This document shows positions 47,163 to 60,232 of a DNA stretch of 64,000 nt, one piece after another; position 1 is the first letter of the stretch, and each line of letters begins with the position of its first letter. Origin of the DNA: Phascolomyces articulosus (taxonomy: Eukaryota > Mucoromycota > Mucoromycetes > Mucorales > Lichtheimiaceae); the NCBI GenBank assembly GCA_025677815.1, contig JAIXMP010000019.1, forward strand, positions 248,001 through 312,000. Reading direction: 5' to 3'. Below the pieces are notes generated by a model, which was not told where the DNA came from, did no database searches, and saw only the letters and a list, made by a program, of their open reading frames with translations. The position numbers and the translations under genes are program-made.

Positions 47163-47599
47163 TAGATATAATTACTACATTGAATAGTATATATAGTATA
47201 ATGTAGTATATTTTTTGTAATATTATTTAATAATAGTAATAGTATTATTTCTAATAGCTTTTTTTGTAAATAAACACATATCATAAAATTAAGTGTTATA
47301 GCCATGTACCATGTCGCGTATGATATAAAAATAGCAAATTCTTATTTTCGCTTAAAAACTCATATTTATATTTAGCTCTTTGGACGTCTATATGTCTATT
47401 ATCCTTTCCTTTTCCTATTGTAACATATTTTTTTATAAAAACATATTCCAGTTGAAAATACGCAACAATAACAATTTATGATATATTGAAACATATACAT
47501 AATGTAAAACTATTATATACAAAACTCGCGCTTTCCAACATTAATGTACATGGTTGTATTTGACGATGTTTGGATTGTATATTCACAGAGAAGAATACG

Positions 47600-47757
47600 A
47601 TTTCGCTCTTCAAAAATGAACGGCGTTCTGTATTCAATTATTTTTTTTTCCTACGTAACAGGTTCTGGGAAAAGGATTGATTTTGATGGTAAAGTGCAGT
47701 TTATGATGGATGGTGTTCATCCATTGCAGCAAGTTAATTATTGTGTTTTTAGGTAGT
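47600..47757 (+). pseudogene. Relic with SGKxxxFDGK motif, copy 1
   Basis: The plus-strand frame ends SGKRIDFDGKVQFMMDGVHP then LQQVNYCVFR before a stop. The SGK-x3-FDGK-x3-M pattern recurs in the next relic, so the pair derive from one family. The upstream part is T-rich and not convincing. Confidence 0.35.
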
Positions 47758-47958
47758 AAATGCCGTGATACACTGGATAAAAACGAAAAAGAATTATAAT
47801 TCAAAATCAAAATGGAGGTAAACAATTATAAATATATTACATGGGACCCACTCTATTATTATTACGAATAGTAACAAACAATCATCATAACGGGAGAGTT
47901 ATATATATATACACTAAAGGCTTCAAGTTTTATAGAAATACTCAACGTTAAACCAAGA

Positions 47959-48140
47959 ATGTATTGTCCACATAAACAATGCAACTCAACTACCGTACAA
48001 TTGTCACATATGCATCGACGTCTTCGGAATTTTCATTCTATAATTGATATTCCAAAATTGGCATCCCTTCATAAAAAACGTCTTTTTAAAACGCAATCAG
48101 GAAAGGAATTATCATTTGATGGTAAAATATCATTAATGTA
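47959..48140 (+). pseudogene. Relic with Cys/His N-terminus and SGKxxxFDGK motif, copy 2
   Basis: A 60-codon frame: MYCPHKQCNSTTVQLSHMHR, RLRNFHSIIDIPKLASLHKK, RLFKTQSGKELSFDGKISLM. Two Cys and several His at the start resemble a zinc-finger remnant, but spacing does not fit canonical C2H2. It ends where copy 1 continues as MDGVHP, so it looks truncated. Confidence 0.4.
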
Positions 48141-48805
48141 ACCACTAGCTATTACTATTCATTCATATATTCATGTATGGTAATCATTTAATAACAAATG
48201 TTATGTTTATATTTCTAGAGGAGTCAAGTAATTTGTTAGCGAAAGAAGACAAGATAATTGTTACAAAAATATTAAGGTACCAGTGAAAATCTCTTCTTTT
48301 TTTTCATGCGGATCTGCATATAAAATGATTAGAAAGTGGTCAAACATTCAAGGATCATCATTCATCATCCTCCCACCCATATTATATATTCCTTGGAAAC
48401 TCCCTCGATACTTTTTCTTTCTGAAACTTTTTTATACTTGTAAACAACCCTACTGAATCGCCAAAAGAAAAAATATTTATTTTCACAACAAGTAATTCAT
48501 ATCAAAATATATATATCCCCGTGAAATTCACAAAATTCCTCAAGTAATCCCGCAGCATTTCTGTTCTTATTGGAGCAAGTTCGGTTTCTTTGCCAAAAAA
48601 AAAGAGTTTAATATTTTAAACTAACTGTTCCTTTCCCTTCCCACCCTTCGAAAAAAAAAAACCCAACAACTTCGGGTGTCTTTTTTTTACTCTCTCTTTT
48701 ATAATATTTCTCTCCATTCCATTTAATATAATATAAAACACATACACAAATTCACGCAGTCTTTCTTTTTTTTTTTTTTCTATTTCTTTTTTTTATTAAA
48801 TAATA

Positions 48806-49924
48806 ATGACCTCAGAATCACCTATTCTTCAAGTACCTGAACCTACCAATAACAATCCAGGTCAAGATGATTTGATATATCAACAACATGAACAAGTCGA
48901 TGACGATGGTTATGATAATCCAGAAGATGCTATTCCACAACGACTCAAATTGGATTTAAGAGGATCACGCGTTGACTTGGATCGTGATACTTTGGTGAAC
49001 TTGCCTGAAAGTTTGTTGATTGCCATGTTTCCTAATGGATTAGTCCTCGGAGGTGGTAATGAAGGACGACACCATGAAGACGACGAAGACGACGATGAAT
49101 ATGCTGATGAAAATCATTCACGCGATTCTGTTGGAGGCATTGAGGACCAAGTGAATTATGTTGATTTTGACCCACAATGTTTGGATTATGTTTTACGGTT
49201 TTATCATTATGCTCAAGAACAACATGAAAAATCCAATGAAATTGAAGGTGGAGCTGAAGGGGATTCACCTGAACATTATCATCAACAGTTAGCAGCAGCT
49301 ACGGCCACTTCTTCAGTTTATTATCCATTACTGACAAAACAACCTATTATTGTCTTACGTGAAGAATTGGAATATTATTGTATCCCTACAACAACGGCAA
49401 CACCTTCGGCATCTTCTTCGGATAAAAAGAAAGAAGGATTCCCTTCTTCTTCGATGGATATGGCTCAATTAAAGGTAGCTTGTGGACATCATTTAAAACA
49501 ACACGATCAAATCTTTGATGCTTTGCAAAAGAATATCTCAAGAGAAAACAATGTGGCAGAACAACATTTGATTGATATGCTTTGTGATGCTGGATTTATG
49601 CGTGATGATCGGTGGGGCTACAGAGAATTGGAACCGATGCGTACTTGTGTCGTGAGCATGGCGTTGGTGCTTTTAAAGACAACTGGACCGAATAATCACA
49701 TGGCAACTGCACAAAAACTTTTGTTGTTTTGGAGAAAACCTGCTGTAAGTTTCGATCAATTCATGACATCAATTGGATAGTGACGTATATATATTAATTA
49801 TTGAGGATATTATTATTACTATTAGAGAAAATGTTGGTGGGATGGAACTACAAATGAAATACAAGGACAAACAGTTCGATTGTGGGCAAGACGTACTTGG
49901 ACATTAGAATTGGCATTAGTATAA
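48806..49924 (+). CDS. Whi2-like BTB/KCTD-type stress adaptor (345 aa)
   Basis: Resembles the fungal Whi2/growth-regulation family, cytosolic adaptors with a KCTD-like BTB fold that in yeast work with Psr phosphatases in stress response and nutrient signalling. Exons 48806-49744 and 49826-49924 give 346 codons. Diagnostic segments: KLDLRGSRVDLDRDTLVNLP then ESLLIAMFPNGLVL, YVDFDPQCLDYVLRFYHYAQ, REELEYYCIP, and the C-terminal end KCWWDGTTNEIQGQTVRLWA followed by RRTWTLELALV, split by the intron. An acidic insert (about residues 82-98) and a Ser/Thr/Ala linker (about 195-210) interrupt the domain. No signal peptide. The 5' leader is strongly pyrimidine-rich. Confidence 0.8.
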
Positions 49925-50528
49925 TTTGACAATCTTGTTCTTCATATATTTCTAACTGAATAACACTTTTTTACTTACTAACTCCCCCATCATCATCATC
50001 ACCAAAACAACAACATCAGCAACAACCATTGAATTGGATACCCCTTCTCTTCTATCACTTTTTATTTCCCTTACCCCGTTTCTTGTTCCCTTTCTCTTAC
50101 TCACTTACTCACATTATCTCCTTTCTATTTCTACTTCTTGATTTTGACCTTATATTTACCCTTTTGATTTCACTATTTGGATACGTATTATGCTATTTTT
50201 TTTTCTCTTTCTTTTCTTGCAAAACGGATAGACAACAAACATATTCACAAATGCATTTTCTTCCTCTCTCTCCCTCTCTCTCTCCCTTATTCTTTCTTTA
50301 CTTGTTTTTTACCCATTCTATCTCTTCTTATTTTTTTTCTTATATCAAATTTGTTCTCTATTAATCTTACAACATCTTATATTAAAAATACATAAAGCAT
50401 ACCAAAAAAAAACAAAAATTGGAATGGATGGCTTTTTGTTATATAAAAAAAAAAACTCAGTCCAATTTTTTCAAAATTGTTCTTTTTCTCTCTTCTTTTT
50501 TTATTAAACTTTTTCCATATTAACAAAA
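49925..50528. other. Intergenic, CT-rich
   Basis: T and CT-rich tracts, no gene. Long hydrophobic frames at 50029-50364 are pyrimidine-tract translations. Confidence 0.45.
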
Positions 50529-51002
50529 ATGCCAACTGAAAAAGAGATATTAGAACATCAGGTAATATAAAGATGTAAGATCCTTACCCTCCATTGTGTA
50601 TTATTGATAATATAACCAATTAGATTTTTATGCAATAGCTCCAAGAAATAAAAGTCCTTGGTATGGAATTATCTTCGGTTCATCCAAAAGCGGTAAATTA
50701 TCTATCATCCATTATAGACCTCATCATATTTGCATACAACTTGCATGAAAAGCTGTATATCTCATTAATCATTATTATAAAATAAATATATATATAGAGT
50801 TTATATGAAAGAATGGTTCCTTCAAGTAATATTTTCTTTCTTGCCAAAGATAAAAACGCTGTAAGATCCGCTACAAAACGTATGTTCCCTTTTTTTTTTT
50901 TACTGCTAATAATAGTGTTATACAAAGTATAATAATAATACATGGGTTTTTTTTGTAGAACAAGAAGATACCATAACGAAAAAGTTGAAGGACTTGAAAT
51001 AA
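50529..51002 (+). CDS. ASDURF/prefoldin-like microprotein (70 aa)
   Basis: Four exons, 50529-50561, 50639-50692, 50798-50879 and 50959-51002, join to 71 codons. The peptide is two short helices (MPTEKEILEHQLQEIKVLGM and the C-terminal KQQEDTITKKLKDLK) flanking SLYERMVPSSNIFFLAKDKN. The Y-x(6)-SNIFFLA core closely resembles the human ASDURF microprotein, a beta-prefoldin-like subunit of the PAQosome (R2TP/prefoldin-like) chaperone that assembles RNA polymerases and PIKK complexes. Human ASDURF is translated from an upstream reading frame of ASNSD1; here it appears as an independent, four-exon gene. Family assignment rests on that motif and the coiled-coil layout. Confidence 0.6.
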
Positions 51003-51100
51003 AATAAAAATACCTTTTTTCCCCAAACAGCTCTACTTTTTCTTTTAATAATAATAATAAATCTTTTTTTTTTCGTTAATTTGAATATTTTTATTTTATA

Positions 51101-52036
51101 ATGTCGGATCCCATTGTACCTCATAGTGGACCCATCTCGGCTTACATGAGTGTTCATGAAGGTAATATATAGGAAAGAAATAGGACGCGTTTTTTTTTGT
51201 ACATGGCAAATGTCATTATTCATTGACAAGAAAATCTTATGCCTCTTTCTTTTTGTAATAGCCACGAATTTAGCCTATGTTCGTTACTTTGCCAAAGTAG
51301 ATAACGCTGTATCAGCGACGTTTAAAAGAATTAATGCAAAGGGCTTCATCGTTTCTTATAAGTTGCCCGACAGCGATATTGAACATGAAGCATTTATTGA
51401 ATTTCCTATTCTCTTGACAAAGCGTGAAGAAATTCGTCCTGTATTAGAAAATATGGCAACAGAAGCAGAAGCAGCATTAGGATTGGTAAGTTTATTAATG
51501 TGATGTTCTGGATTAGTGATAATGATTTATTGTCTACGGGGGAAAAATACTAAGTAAAAATCCAGCCAAGTTCTTTATCAGGTCCACCTCCATTAAAAGC
51601 TATTGCAAAAGCAATTTATGCACAAGCTGCTGATAGTCTTTATACCTTACCTGGTGAAGAAGAAAATGAAACAATCAAAAAGGAAAAGGATGTATTTTAC
51701 CCGGCCGATATGACGCTCCAATTATTAATTGCTTTTGGTATGGGATCTCTTGGTTTATTAACATTTTCCTCGGATGAATACCTTTTACGACAATTCCCAC
51801 CTGCTTTATTGGAGTTTAAGAGTTTATTTGGCGATCGTCTTTTACATATGATTTGGAACGGTGCAGTGACATTGCATGTTGTGGAAGGTCTATTAGCATT
51901 GGGTATCTGTTTACGTCGTGGATGGTATAGTCCTACCAATGTAGCAAAATGGACTATTTCAACTACCCTGTTTGGTTTTGCTTCTATGAGTAAATTACTT
52001 GCTCATGCAAAACAAGTCGCTAAAAAAACTGAATAA
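51101..52036 (+). CDS. Integral membrane protein with DUF2470-like and DUF4499-like regions (251 aa)
   Basis: Exons 51101-51161, 51262-51485 and 51566-52036, 252 codons. The first half (about residues 12-95: HEATNLAYVRYFAKVDNAVS, INAKGFIVSYKL, EIRPVLENMATEAEAALG) resembles DUF2470, a domain of the heme-oxygenase/pyridoxamine-oxidase fold. The second half has hydrophobic segments (LLIAFGMGSLGLLTF, MIWNGAVTLHVVEGLLALGI, WTISTTLFGFASM) typical of the DUF4499/TMEM254-like family, ending AHAKQVAKKTE. This fusion is found in fungal proteins of unknown function, probably of the ER. It starts only 98 bp after the preceding gene ends, on the same strand. Confidence 0.7.
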
Positions 52037-55000
52037 GTGATTTATCTTTATACTACTCCCTATCTTCTTTGCTACCTTCCAATGATTCCTTCCTCTTTCA
52101 TTAATTCTTTATAATAAAATGTAATCAAGTGTACACTTTATTTTTCATGTTCATATGAATACTGTGATAGACAATGCGGTTGAATACGTGCGAGTTATAT
52201 ATATCCTCTGTATATCATACTGATAAATCATGCGCTAAGTAGTATACAGAATTTTTACGATTAATCCTTACCATGTTGTATACTACATACAAGTATATAC
52301 TTTATTTATGCCGTTGCTTTACCGGCCATAATGTTGGATTCCACCAATTATTGGAAGATGACAACCATGACATATGAGAATCTACAGATTCATTATTTAC
52401 CCATCTCTTGGTGTAATCGGTTTATTTTTGTACACTTAGTTTTTAAAGTGATATACGAATAGAAATAGCAGTCGAGTGTCACCTAAAAAAATCAATTTTT
52501 ATCAAAGTAAAATGGTCGAAACACTCCAATAGTAGCCGGGAAAAGGTAGTTTACTTTTTTTTATCAAAAAAGATTAATGCTGTTTATGCCGATATTTACG
52601 TAGATTGATTATCATTTAAACCCAAAAAATCATATCTCAATGCTGAATACAATGAACCATCCAATAATGGCGATAGCCGAAATAAACTACGGGTTCAAGA
52701 AGCCGTGATAAATGTTCTTCCAATGCAAATTATAAAAAGAAGGGGTACGAGAGTGGATTCATACATATTTTATTTTGGGTATTATGTTATTGATTTCATG
52801 ATATCATTTGTACTGGTATAGAGCATTCTAATCAAATGAGAAGTAATCATATAGAAATGTATTATCACCTTATTTTTCCCTCATCTAAAGAAACATAACC
52901 ATGTAATACAATTCTATTCTTTCTCTTTTGGAGTTCTGTACCTTTTGAGTAGCAACAGTCTATGGGTTTCCGCTCCAAAAAGGCATTAGAGGGAGCAGTG
53001 AGATGCTTTTGGACAAGCGAATAAAAGTAGTTGATGATGCGGATAGAAATAAACTACAAGGATAAGGCGGACAACAAGGACAGCAACAAACCCCTCTAAT
53101 AGTCTTTTTGGTTTATCTATCCTCGATCATTACTCCCTGTTTGACGTTTCTTCAAAAGTGGCTGTCTTAATGCAGAGCTCTCTTCTACCAAATATTAAAA
53201 TATTCTATCTTTCAATGAAACACCTTTTTTCAGTAATGACGATGCTCGGATAAATAAGAGGGTGTTTAGCATCTTAGGTACTCCTCTTAGAAAGTGTCTT
53301 GGATATAAATATCATGATATTATTGAGGTATATGTTATGTGCATAAGTAAAATATACAAATATATCGAGTGGACTATGTTACTTTGTATATTATAAATAT
53401 TATTATAAAGGACTGATTTAATAGGGTGTATATTGTACATACTACATTTACTATAGCATATATAGTCGTAATGCGATGATCCGTTCTCTCCTTGCTCATC
53501 CAGTTTCATTTTAATGATTGTAGCGGCACCAGGATTATATATTCGTTCATCGCTCACAGATATAATAATTAATCTAAAATTGCATAAAACTCTAATGGTT
53601 AGTAAGAATGATGATATAAATACATCGCTAGTTTTTACCATCTTTTGTTGATTCCTTAATTGTTATAAGTATTCAATGCTATTATATAGTTCTTTGACTG
53701 GTTGTTTTCATGTATCTACGTTAGATACTACAGTGATGAACTGCAATATCAAATTCACAGGTGTTCAATTGCTTCTTTTTACTTACTTGATTTGTATATT
53801 AATCCCAAAAATGGTCACTTTTTTTATGAACACAAAATTTTTATAATATAACATTGTGTAATACATGTATAAACGTACACAAATTGACAAAGTTTTGTTA
53901 TGATATAAAAAGTGAAACTAATAAATAAAATGTCGTACACGACAATTGAATTAATCAATTGGAAGATAGAATATATTTGCAATTATCTTGTGTGTCTTGT
54001 ACATAATAACAATAAAAGGTTATTGTCTGTGCTTTTAATTCATCAAGGAATATTATTATAGCCAGAAGAGAACAGAGTATCTCGTCATTGTACCAGGTAC
54101 AATTGACTATACACCTGTATAAGATATAGATATATACATGCTTGATAAAAAAAAAACGACCGGTAAAAGATCATCATTAAAAGTTTACTCATCAATGAAT
54201 TTGTTTCAAGTAAAAAAGCTGGCTTGGTTTTATATTGTTTTTTTTTTCATGTCAGCAAATTTCCCAGACAAAAATATATTAATTAACAATAATTATATTC
54301 ATGCATTTTCCATATATAAAAAATAAATTCTTTGATGTGAAATCTATATACAAATAATAAACCTTTATTAGATTTATATTTGTTGACTTGAATAAAAAAA
54401 ACAGGGTTCGATTTTGTTGTACAAATGATAACTTGTTTGTGTTTGAGCATCATCTTTACAGTTGTAAGGAAAAAAAAAAGTGAAGATGATGAACACTAAC
54501 TGGATTAGTATTGGTAGAATGTGTTGCAAATCGTTTTACCGACCATGTTATATATAAGTTTGTATTTGTAAAAAGAGATCGACCAATAACAGCCGTGAAA
54601 TGATGGTGGAGATTGAATACTAAAAGTAACTGACAAAGAAAAGAACAGACAATGGATCCTTTTTTATATGAAAAATAAAAAACAACGTGTGTTTCATATC
54701 ACTGAGGACGAGTTACCTGAAACTTAATACTTTTCATCAAAGGCAGACTAATTAACTTGCTTAAATATTATAAAGAAGATGAAAGCCATTGTTCAAAATA
54801 AGCAAGTGGTACAAATCATTTATTTATCTTATGAAAAATAAAAAAATGAGACCATGTGTGGTTTTCTAAAAAAAAAAAAACACCATACACGATTGTTCTT
54901 CTTGGTTTATATAATAATAAAGAGGATGGGTGATCCCCCTCTGAATATAAATGATATGAAATAAGGAATATATTATTTTTAGTATAAATATATAAAAAGG

Positions 55001-55728
55001 ACTATACTATATAAATTATATAACACACTCTTTGTTTCAAATCAAAATGAACCGATCGTCACTGGTGATATATAAGCACCAACACGTTTTTGGGACTAAA
55101 ACGACAAATGGCGCTTAAAAAAAAACGACTAATGAAAATGGTAAAGCTTACAGTTGACATTGACTAATAAGCAGTAGCAGCTGCCAAGTGAAAAATAAAA
55201 ATCGGTCAGTGTGCCGCGTGGAAAAACATATATACCTTTTGAAAAGTTGTTTTATAAATATTATTTTCGTCCATTCTTGAATTATTCAATCATGTTTTTT
55301 TTTTCTTAAATTCTACATCATTGTCTCTCCATGGACTTTGACAGAATGGGGTGTGCGCATATTTATAACAATTTCCGGAAGCCCCGAAAAAAAATGAGTG
55401 TGCCTCCCTCCTTCATCTTATCCATGCCACGTAGTTACTTTTTATTTTTATTTTTTTTAGTTCGATTATAAAGAACCCAACAATCATACTGTATTTGGAT
55501 AAACCAGTTTTCTACCACAAAAAAAATTGTAAAAGACCCGGAATCTTTTGAATGAAAAATATTCCATTTTGGAGGAGGGTTTCTACTTGTATCTTTTTTT
55601 TCTATACAATTACTTGAGAATGTATATATATATATGTATTCATATATAAAATGAAATAATAAATAGAATAAAATGTCCAATGAAATAATGTTATTATTTT
55701 TGGCCAGACCATCCACCTATCCTATTCG

Positions 55729-55729
<1 letters not shown>

Positions 55730-55763
<34 letters not shown>

Positions 55764-55773
55764 AGAGAGAGAG
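55730..55773. repeat. Compound microsatellite (AT)n(AG)n
   Basis: About 16 AT units followed by about 6 AG units, uninterrupted. Confidence 0.9.
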
Positions 55774-56552
55774 TAGTGGTTCCACATGGCCGGGAACTTT
55801 ACATGGTACACTTTTTCAAGGATTCCGATTCAAACAAAGAGGTTGTACATGAACACAAAATGTAACTTTACACATCCTTTTTATATATATAAATCAAAAA
55901 GAAATATATAATCGATTCTAAATGGATCTCTGAAATGTAAAAACAATGATGTAGGGATTTCTTTTATTATATAATATACAATAGAAATTATGAGGTAGTG
56001 GCAAAAAAAGCTATTTTACTTGATAATAATAAGTTAATGATAGGAGGTTAATAAGTAATAAGGTGAGATCTGTTGGGGGAGGGGAGGAAGACTTATAAGA
56101 TTGTATATAAAAATAGAGCATTAATGATGATTGGACTTTCTTAATGAACTTTGTCGGGAATTCAAAAAATAAAGAGAGAGAGAAAATGGGTTACTCAGAT
56201 AATTTTCTCTTTCTTTTTTTGGGCAACTCAAGTAGTCGAGACACATTGAACATTTCTAATAATTCCATTCAAACTATGTATAGTGTTTCCTATATGTTAT
56301 TATTACTCATGGGGTATTCGTTATATATAAAAGAAGTAGTAGTAGTAGAAGTAGTACAATACGATACATTCAGGTGAAAAGTAGTAATAGTAATGAAGAG
56401 GAGTTTATAAAAAAAAGTGTTCTCGCCTCTATTACTATGAAGAAGTGAAGATGATTGATTGATGATTTTTTACTATGTGTAAATATATATATATTTTTAT
56501 AATAATTCGATCTCCACTTATTCAAACGGGTTGGTTGGTCTCACCACAGCTT

Positions 56553-56579
56553 ACACACACACACACACACACACACACC
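56553..56579. repeat. (CA)n microsatellite
   Basis: About 13 perfect AC dinucleotides upstream of the kelch gene leader. Confidence 0.9.
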
Positions 56580-57040
56580 ACTCTCTCCTTAATTATTTTT
56601 AGGTGTACAAAAAGCTAACCACTTTTTTATTTCCAACCTCCTCTTTTTTTTTTTTCTCTCTTTTTCTCTTTCATATATACTCTCTCCCTTTTTAGCGTAA
56701 AAAAAATATAATCTAAAGGCGAGACCCCAAGTCCTTTCTTTTTCACCAAAACACTCACCTCTCTTTTTTGATATCTCTCTTCTTCCTCCTTCTTCTTCTC
56801 CTCCTTCACCCCCACCTTCCATTCATTTCTCTTACTTTTTTTTTCTTTTCTTTCTTTTACTCTTTTTTTTATCTTCTTCATCCTTACCTTTTTTTTTTAA
56901 AAAAAAAAGAGTTGACTCGAGATCTTATCATTTATATATAGAGAAGAGACAAAGAGTTTGGAAAATCGATATATTACAACAAAATAATCCCTTATCCATA
57001 GAAAAAAAGTAAAAACAACAAAGACGACCAACGAAAAACG

Positions 57041-60000
57041 ATGATGGCCATCAGTTACTTTGTATTGGCCTTGTTGTTATCAACGGCCACGTTAACACAG
57101 GCCTATTTCTACGTTCCCAATTTCATGAGTACATTACCTTTCCAAGGTGGTAGTGCTTATGCGACTCGAGGGGATTCAATCTATATCTTTGGAGGTGAAA
57201 ATGCCACTTCTTCTCACACCAATAAATTATATCAACTTCAACAAACCTCTACTTCTTTCACATGGCGAGAAGTACCTCAAACCAACCCACCTCCAGGAGC
57301 TTTGTATGGTCAAGCCATGGTATCTAATACCGGTAAAACCATGTTATTATTAGGTGGTATGTCTGATCAAACCGCCAACCAAGAAATTCCTTTGCAACTG
57401 TATTCTTATAACTTTGATACGACCGAATGGCATGCTGCTCCCACCAATAACAACCTCAACGCTACCGCTTCCATCCCTTATAATCGTCAATTGTTTTCCG
57501 CTACGTATGATAATGGTACCACCCTTTATATTTATGGTGGTTCTTTAAACAATACTGCCATTTTCCCTGATTTTTATAAGGTCGATGTCGGTACCAGTAA
57601 TTTTGTCTTTACTGAACTTCCTAATCCTGGTATCCCTCGTTATGGTCATACTGCTTCACTCTTGAGGTAAGAAAAACATTATATTACTTGGACTCTCTCT
57701 CTCTTTCTCTTTCGTACACACACAAACACAGAGAGAGAGAGAAAGTTCAATAAAAAAAGAGAAATTATTATTTTATTGCCCAAATAATAATTCATTCCAC
57801 GTGGTAACCTTTTTTTTTACACAAATTTATTGACTTTTTTATATTTATATAACTCCTCTTTATAATATATCTCTCCACCTCTACCTACATATACAATTTA
57901 CCCTGCCGACTTCTCCTTAAATTTTTACATAACCTACCTGATAGTGATGGTAAATTGGTCATCATTGGTGGTGTTGGTATGACTCCTCAAGGTAGTGGAT
58001 TAGCTTCCATGGAACAACTTTATATCTTTGATACAAAGTCAAACCAATGGACTGTTCAAGCTACTCAAGCTGGTTCTGGTGGTGTTTTCCCCTCCACTCG
58101 ATCTTCTCACAATGCTATTGTCAGTAAGTATCTATCTCACTCTTTTTTATTATTATTATTATTTAAATTCTATAACGATACTAATTAATTTCTTCAAACT
58201 TATTTTAAAATTAGCTTCGGATGATAAGATTATTGTTTTTGGTGGTGATAACGGTGCTTCTCAACGTGATCGTATGTATTTGAACGCTATTGCCATTCTT
58301 GATACCAAGACATGGACTTGGGAAGTCCCTCAACCTGATGGTATTCCACCTTCTCGTCGTTCTTATGCTGTCGCCGGTATTTTGGACAATGATCAACATT
58401 TGACAGTTGCTTTTGGCGCTGCCTTGAATACCTATTACAATGATATCAACGTATACAGTTTAGCCGATAGCAAATGGTTACAATCCTTTGATGATAATGA
58501 AGACGGTTCAGGTTCAGGTGTATCTGCTGGTTTGATTGCTGGTGTGACTATTGCTGCTGTGGTTCTTGTCGCTATTATCTTGTTCTTGTTATGGCGCTTC
58601 CAATCTTATATTCGTTGGTTGTTTACTCGTATCCATCATGATATTTGGAAGCCACGTACAGGTGAACCTGTTTGGGCTGAAACCACGCGTATTGTTTCCC
58701 AGATTTTCCTCTTGTTCTTGTTCATCTGTTTCTTGGTCTTTGTGATCCGCCAAGCAGTCAATAGTCCTAATGTTACACAACGAATTGAAGACGCAGCAGC
58801 GGAGGTTGATGTCCCTGGTAAGTTTTTTTTTTTTTTTTTTTTTTTTACACAGATCTAAAAAAAATTAGAATGAACAAAAAATCGTTCCCGGCTTGTTCTC
58901 GACTCTTCTGTTATATTCTTCTTCTTTCCTCCACCTTTTCAACCATGAGATCGAATAAGTTATATTAAAAAAAACATGTAATTAGATGTCCGATTCTGTT
59001 TCGATGGTTATCCTACTTATGGAGCTGGTGATGCACGTAACCCTGGTGTTGTATGTCAAACCGATACTGGTTATTCATGTAGTCATTATATTCAACCATT
59101 AAACATGAGCATTTTCACTCCCACCTTTGCTTCCAACTTGGGTGCCGTTGGATGTTTCTTGTTCCGTGGCGATAAAGATTTCAAAATGACTTCTACTTCA
59201 GGTCAAAACAATGGTTCTCGTTTATTGTTCTCCATCTTTGGTGATCAAACTGCTACCTTTGCTCGTGTTCATGTTTCTGTCTATCCTAAAGAAATGGATC
59301 CTAATGTCAAGGTGTACAACATTAACGACGATGTCCCTGTCATCATGTCCGATTTCGATGTCTTGTCATGGCAAAACAACGAACGTAACGATATTCAAGC
59401 TACCAATATTTATGATATCGAACCCTTCACCTATAATGCCATGAGTTACAACTTGATTGATCATCGTTATTTGCAAGATGTTGGATGGAACTATGTTGGT
59501 TTTTCTCCTATTACTAACTCTACACCTGAAATCGAAAGCAATTTCCGTTCTGAAGCACCTAATCCCAACTACACCATGTCTCATGCCGATATGGGATTCA
59601 TTGCCATTTATCCTGATAAGTATGCCGAATTTACTGATCGTGAAGTCAAGATGTATACCTTGTTGAATGCTCTTGGTTTCGTCGGTGGTATCTTTGGTTT
59701 ATTGATTGCCGTTCAAACTTGGTTGTTTGGTTTCCGTCCTCGATCCCCATGGGGTGTTGTCCATCGTTGGTCTGTAGGTGATATGAAACGTTCCCTTTTA
59801 CGTGGTTTGCAATCCAATTTCAAGACCACCGATTCCACTGTCCCATTGGTCCATCCTTTGCATCCTCGTTTCAGTATGCAAAACATGGCTGATTTGGGTT
59901 ATGAATCTGAAGGTCAACGTATTTCTCGTGTGGAAGAACGTATGCAAATCTTGGAATTGTTGTTCAAGGCTTACTATGTAGATGATGAAATCTTCCGTTC

Positions 60001-60232
60001 CTTGGATAATGCCACCAAGAACATGCCTAATTCTCCAGGTGGTGCTGGTGCTGCTGCAGGTCCTTTATTCCCATCAGAAAAGGGTGCTGCCGGTCCAGCA
60101 ACAGGGGGTCACACTGATATGACCCGAAGCAACACAGGTGGTTTCTCCCATATGTTTAATCATCGACAAAGTGTCAACAGTGTGAATAGTGATACTAATT
60201 CTCAACAGAATTTAAATGATCATCGTGTATAA
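57041..60232 (+). CDS. Kelch-repeat multi-pass membrane protein (884 aa)
   Basis: Four exons, 57041-57666, 57945-58123, 58215-58817 and 58986-60232, 885 codons. A signal peptide (MMAISYFVLALLLSTATLTQ) is followed by an extracellular or lumenal beta-propeller of kelch repeats, seen in the glycine pairs of YIFGGENA, LLLGGMSD, YIYGGSLN, VIIGGVGM, IIVFGGDN and the LPNPGIPRYGHTAS phase. Transmembrane segments lie at about residues 372-396 (GLIAGVTIAAVVLVAIILFL), 430-448 (IFLLFLFICFLVFVI) and 694-717 (LNALGFVGGIFGLLIAVQTW). Between the second and third is a non-kelch domain (LSWQNNERNDIQ..., YVGFSPITNSTPE). The tail of about 170 residues is cytosolic with an amphipathic stretch (RVEERMQILELLF) and low-complexity Gly/Ala/Asn end. 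The partner of the propeller is unknown. Family is common in Mucoromycota as far as I recall, function undefined. Confidence 0.85.

Larger units (their letters stand above)
47163..48805. other. Intergenic after HET gene B, with two relics
   Basis: Apart from the two short relics at 47600-47757 and 47959-48140 I see no gene. The last 300 bp are CT-rich leader for the Whi2-like gene. Confidence 0.35.
52037..57040. other. 5-kb non-coding stretch
   Basis: No convincing gene. Contains (AT)n followed by (AG)n at 55730-55773, (CA)n at 56553-56579, AAT runs and a CT-rich block from 56580 to 56880 that leads into the kelch gene. Open frames at 55435-55716, 56144-56377 and 56589-56881 are low-complexity translations. 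Confidence 0.45.

Noticed and set aside
50029..50395. Two overlapping hydrophobic frames
   Set aside because: Both are pyrimidine-tract translations between two well-supported genes.
52037..55430. Possible unseen gene in the 5-kb gap
   Set aside because: I looked for conserved motifs and phase-consistent splice pairs on both strands and found none that I could support.
56589..56881. Minus-strand Lys/Glu-rich frames
   Set aside because: Antisense reading of the CT-rich leader of the kelch gene; low complexity only.
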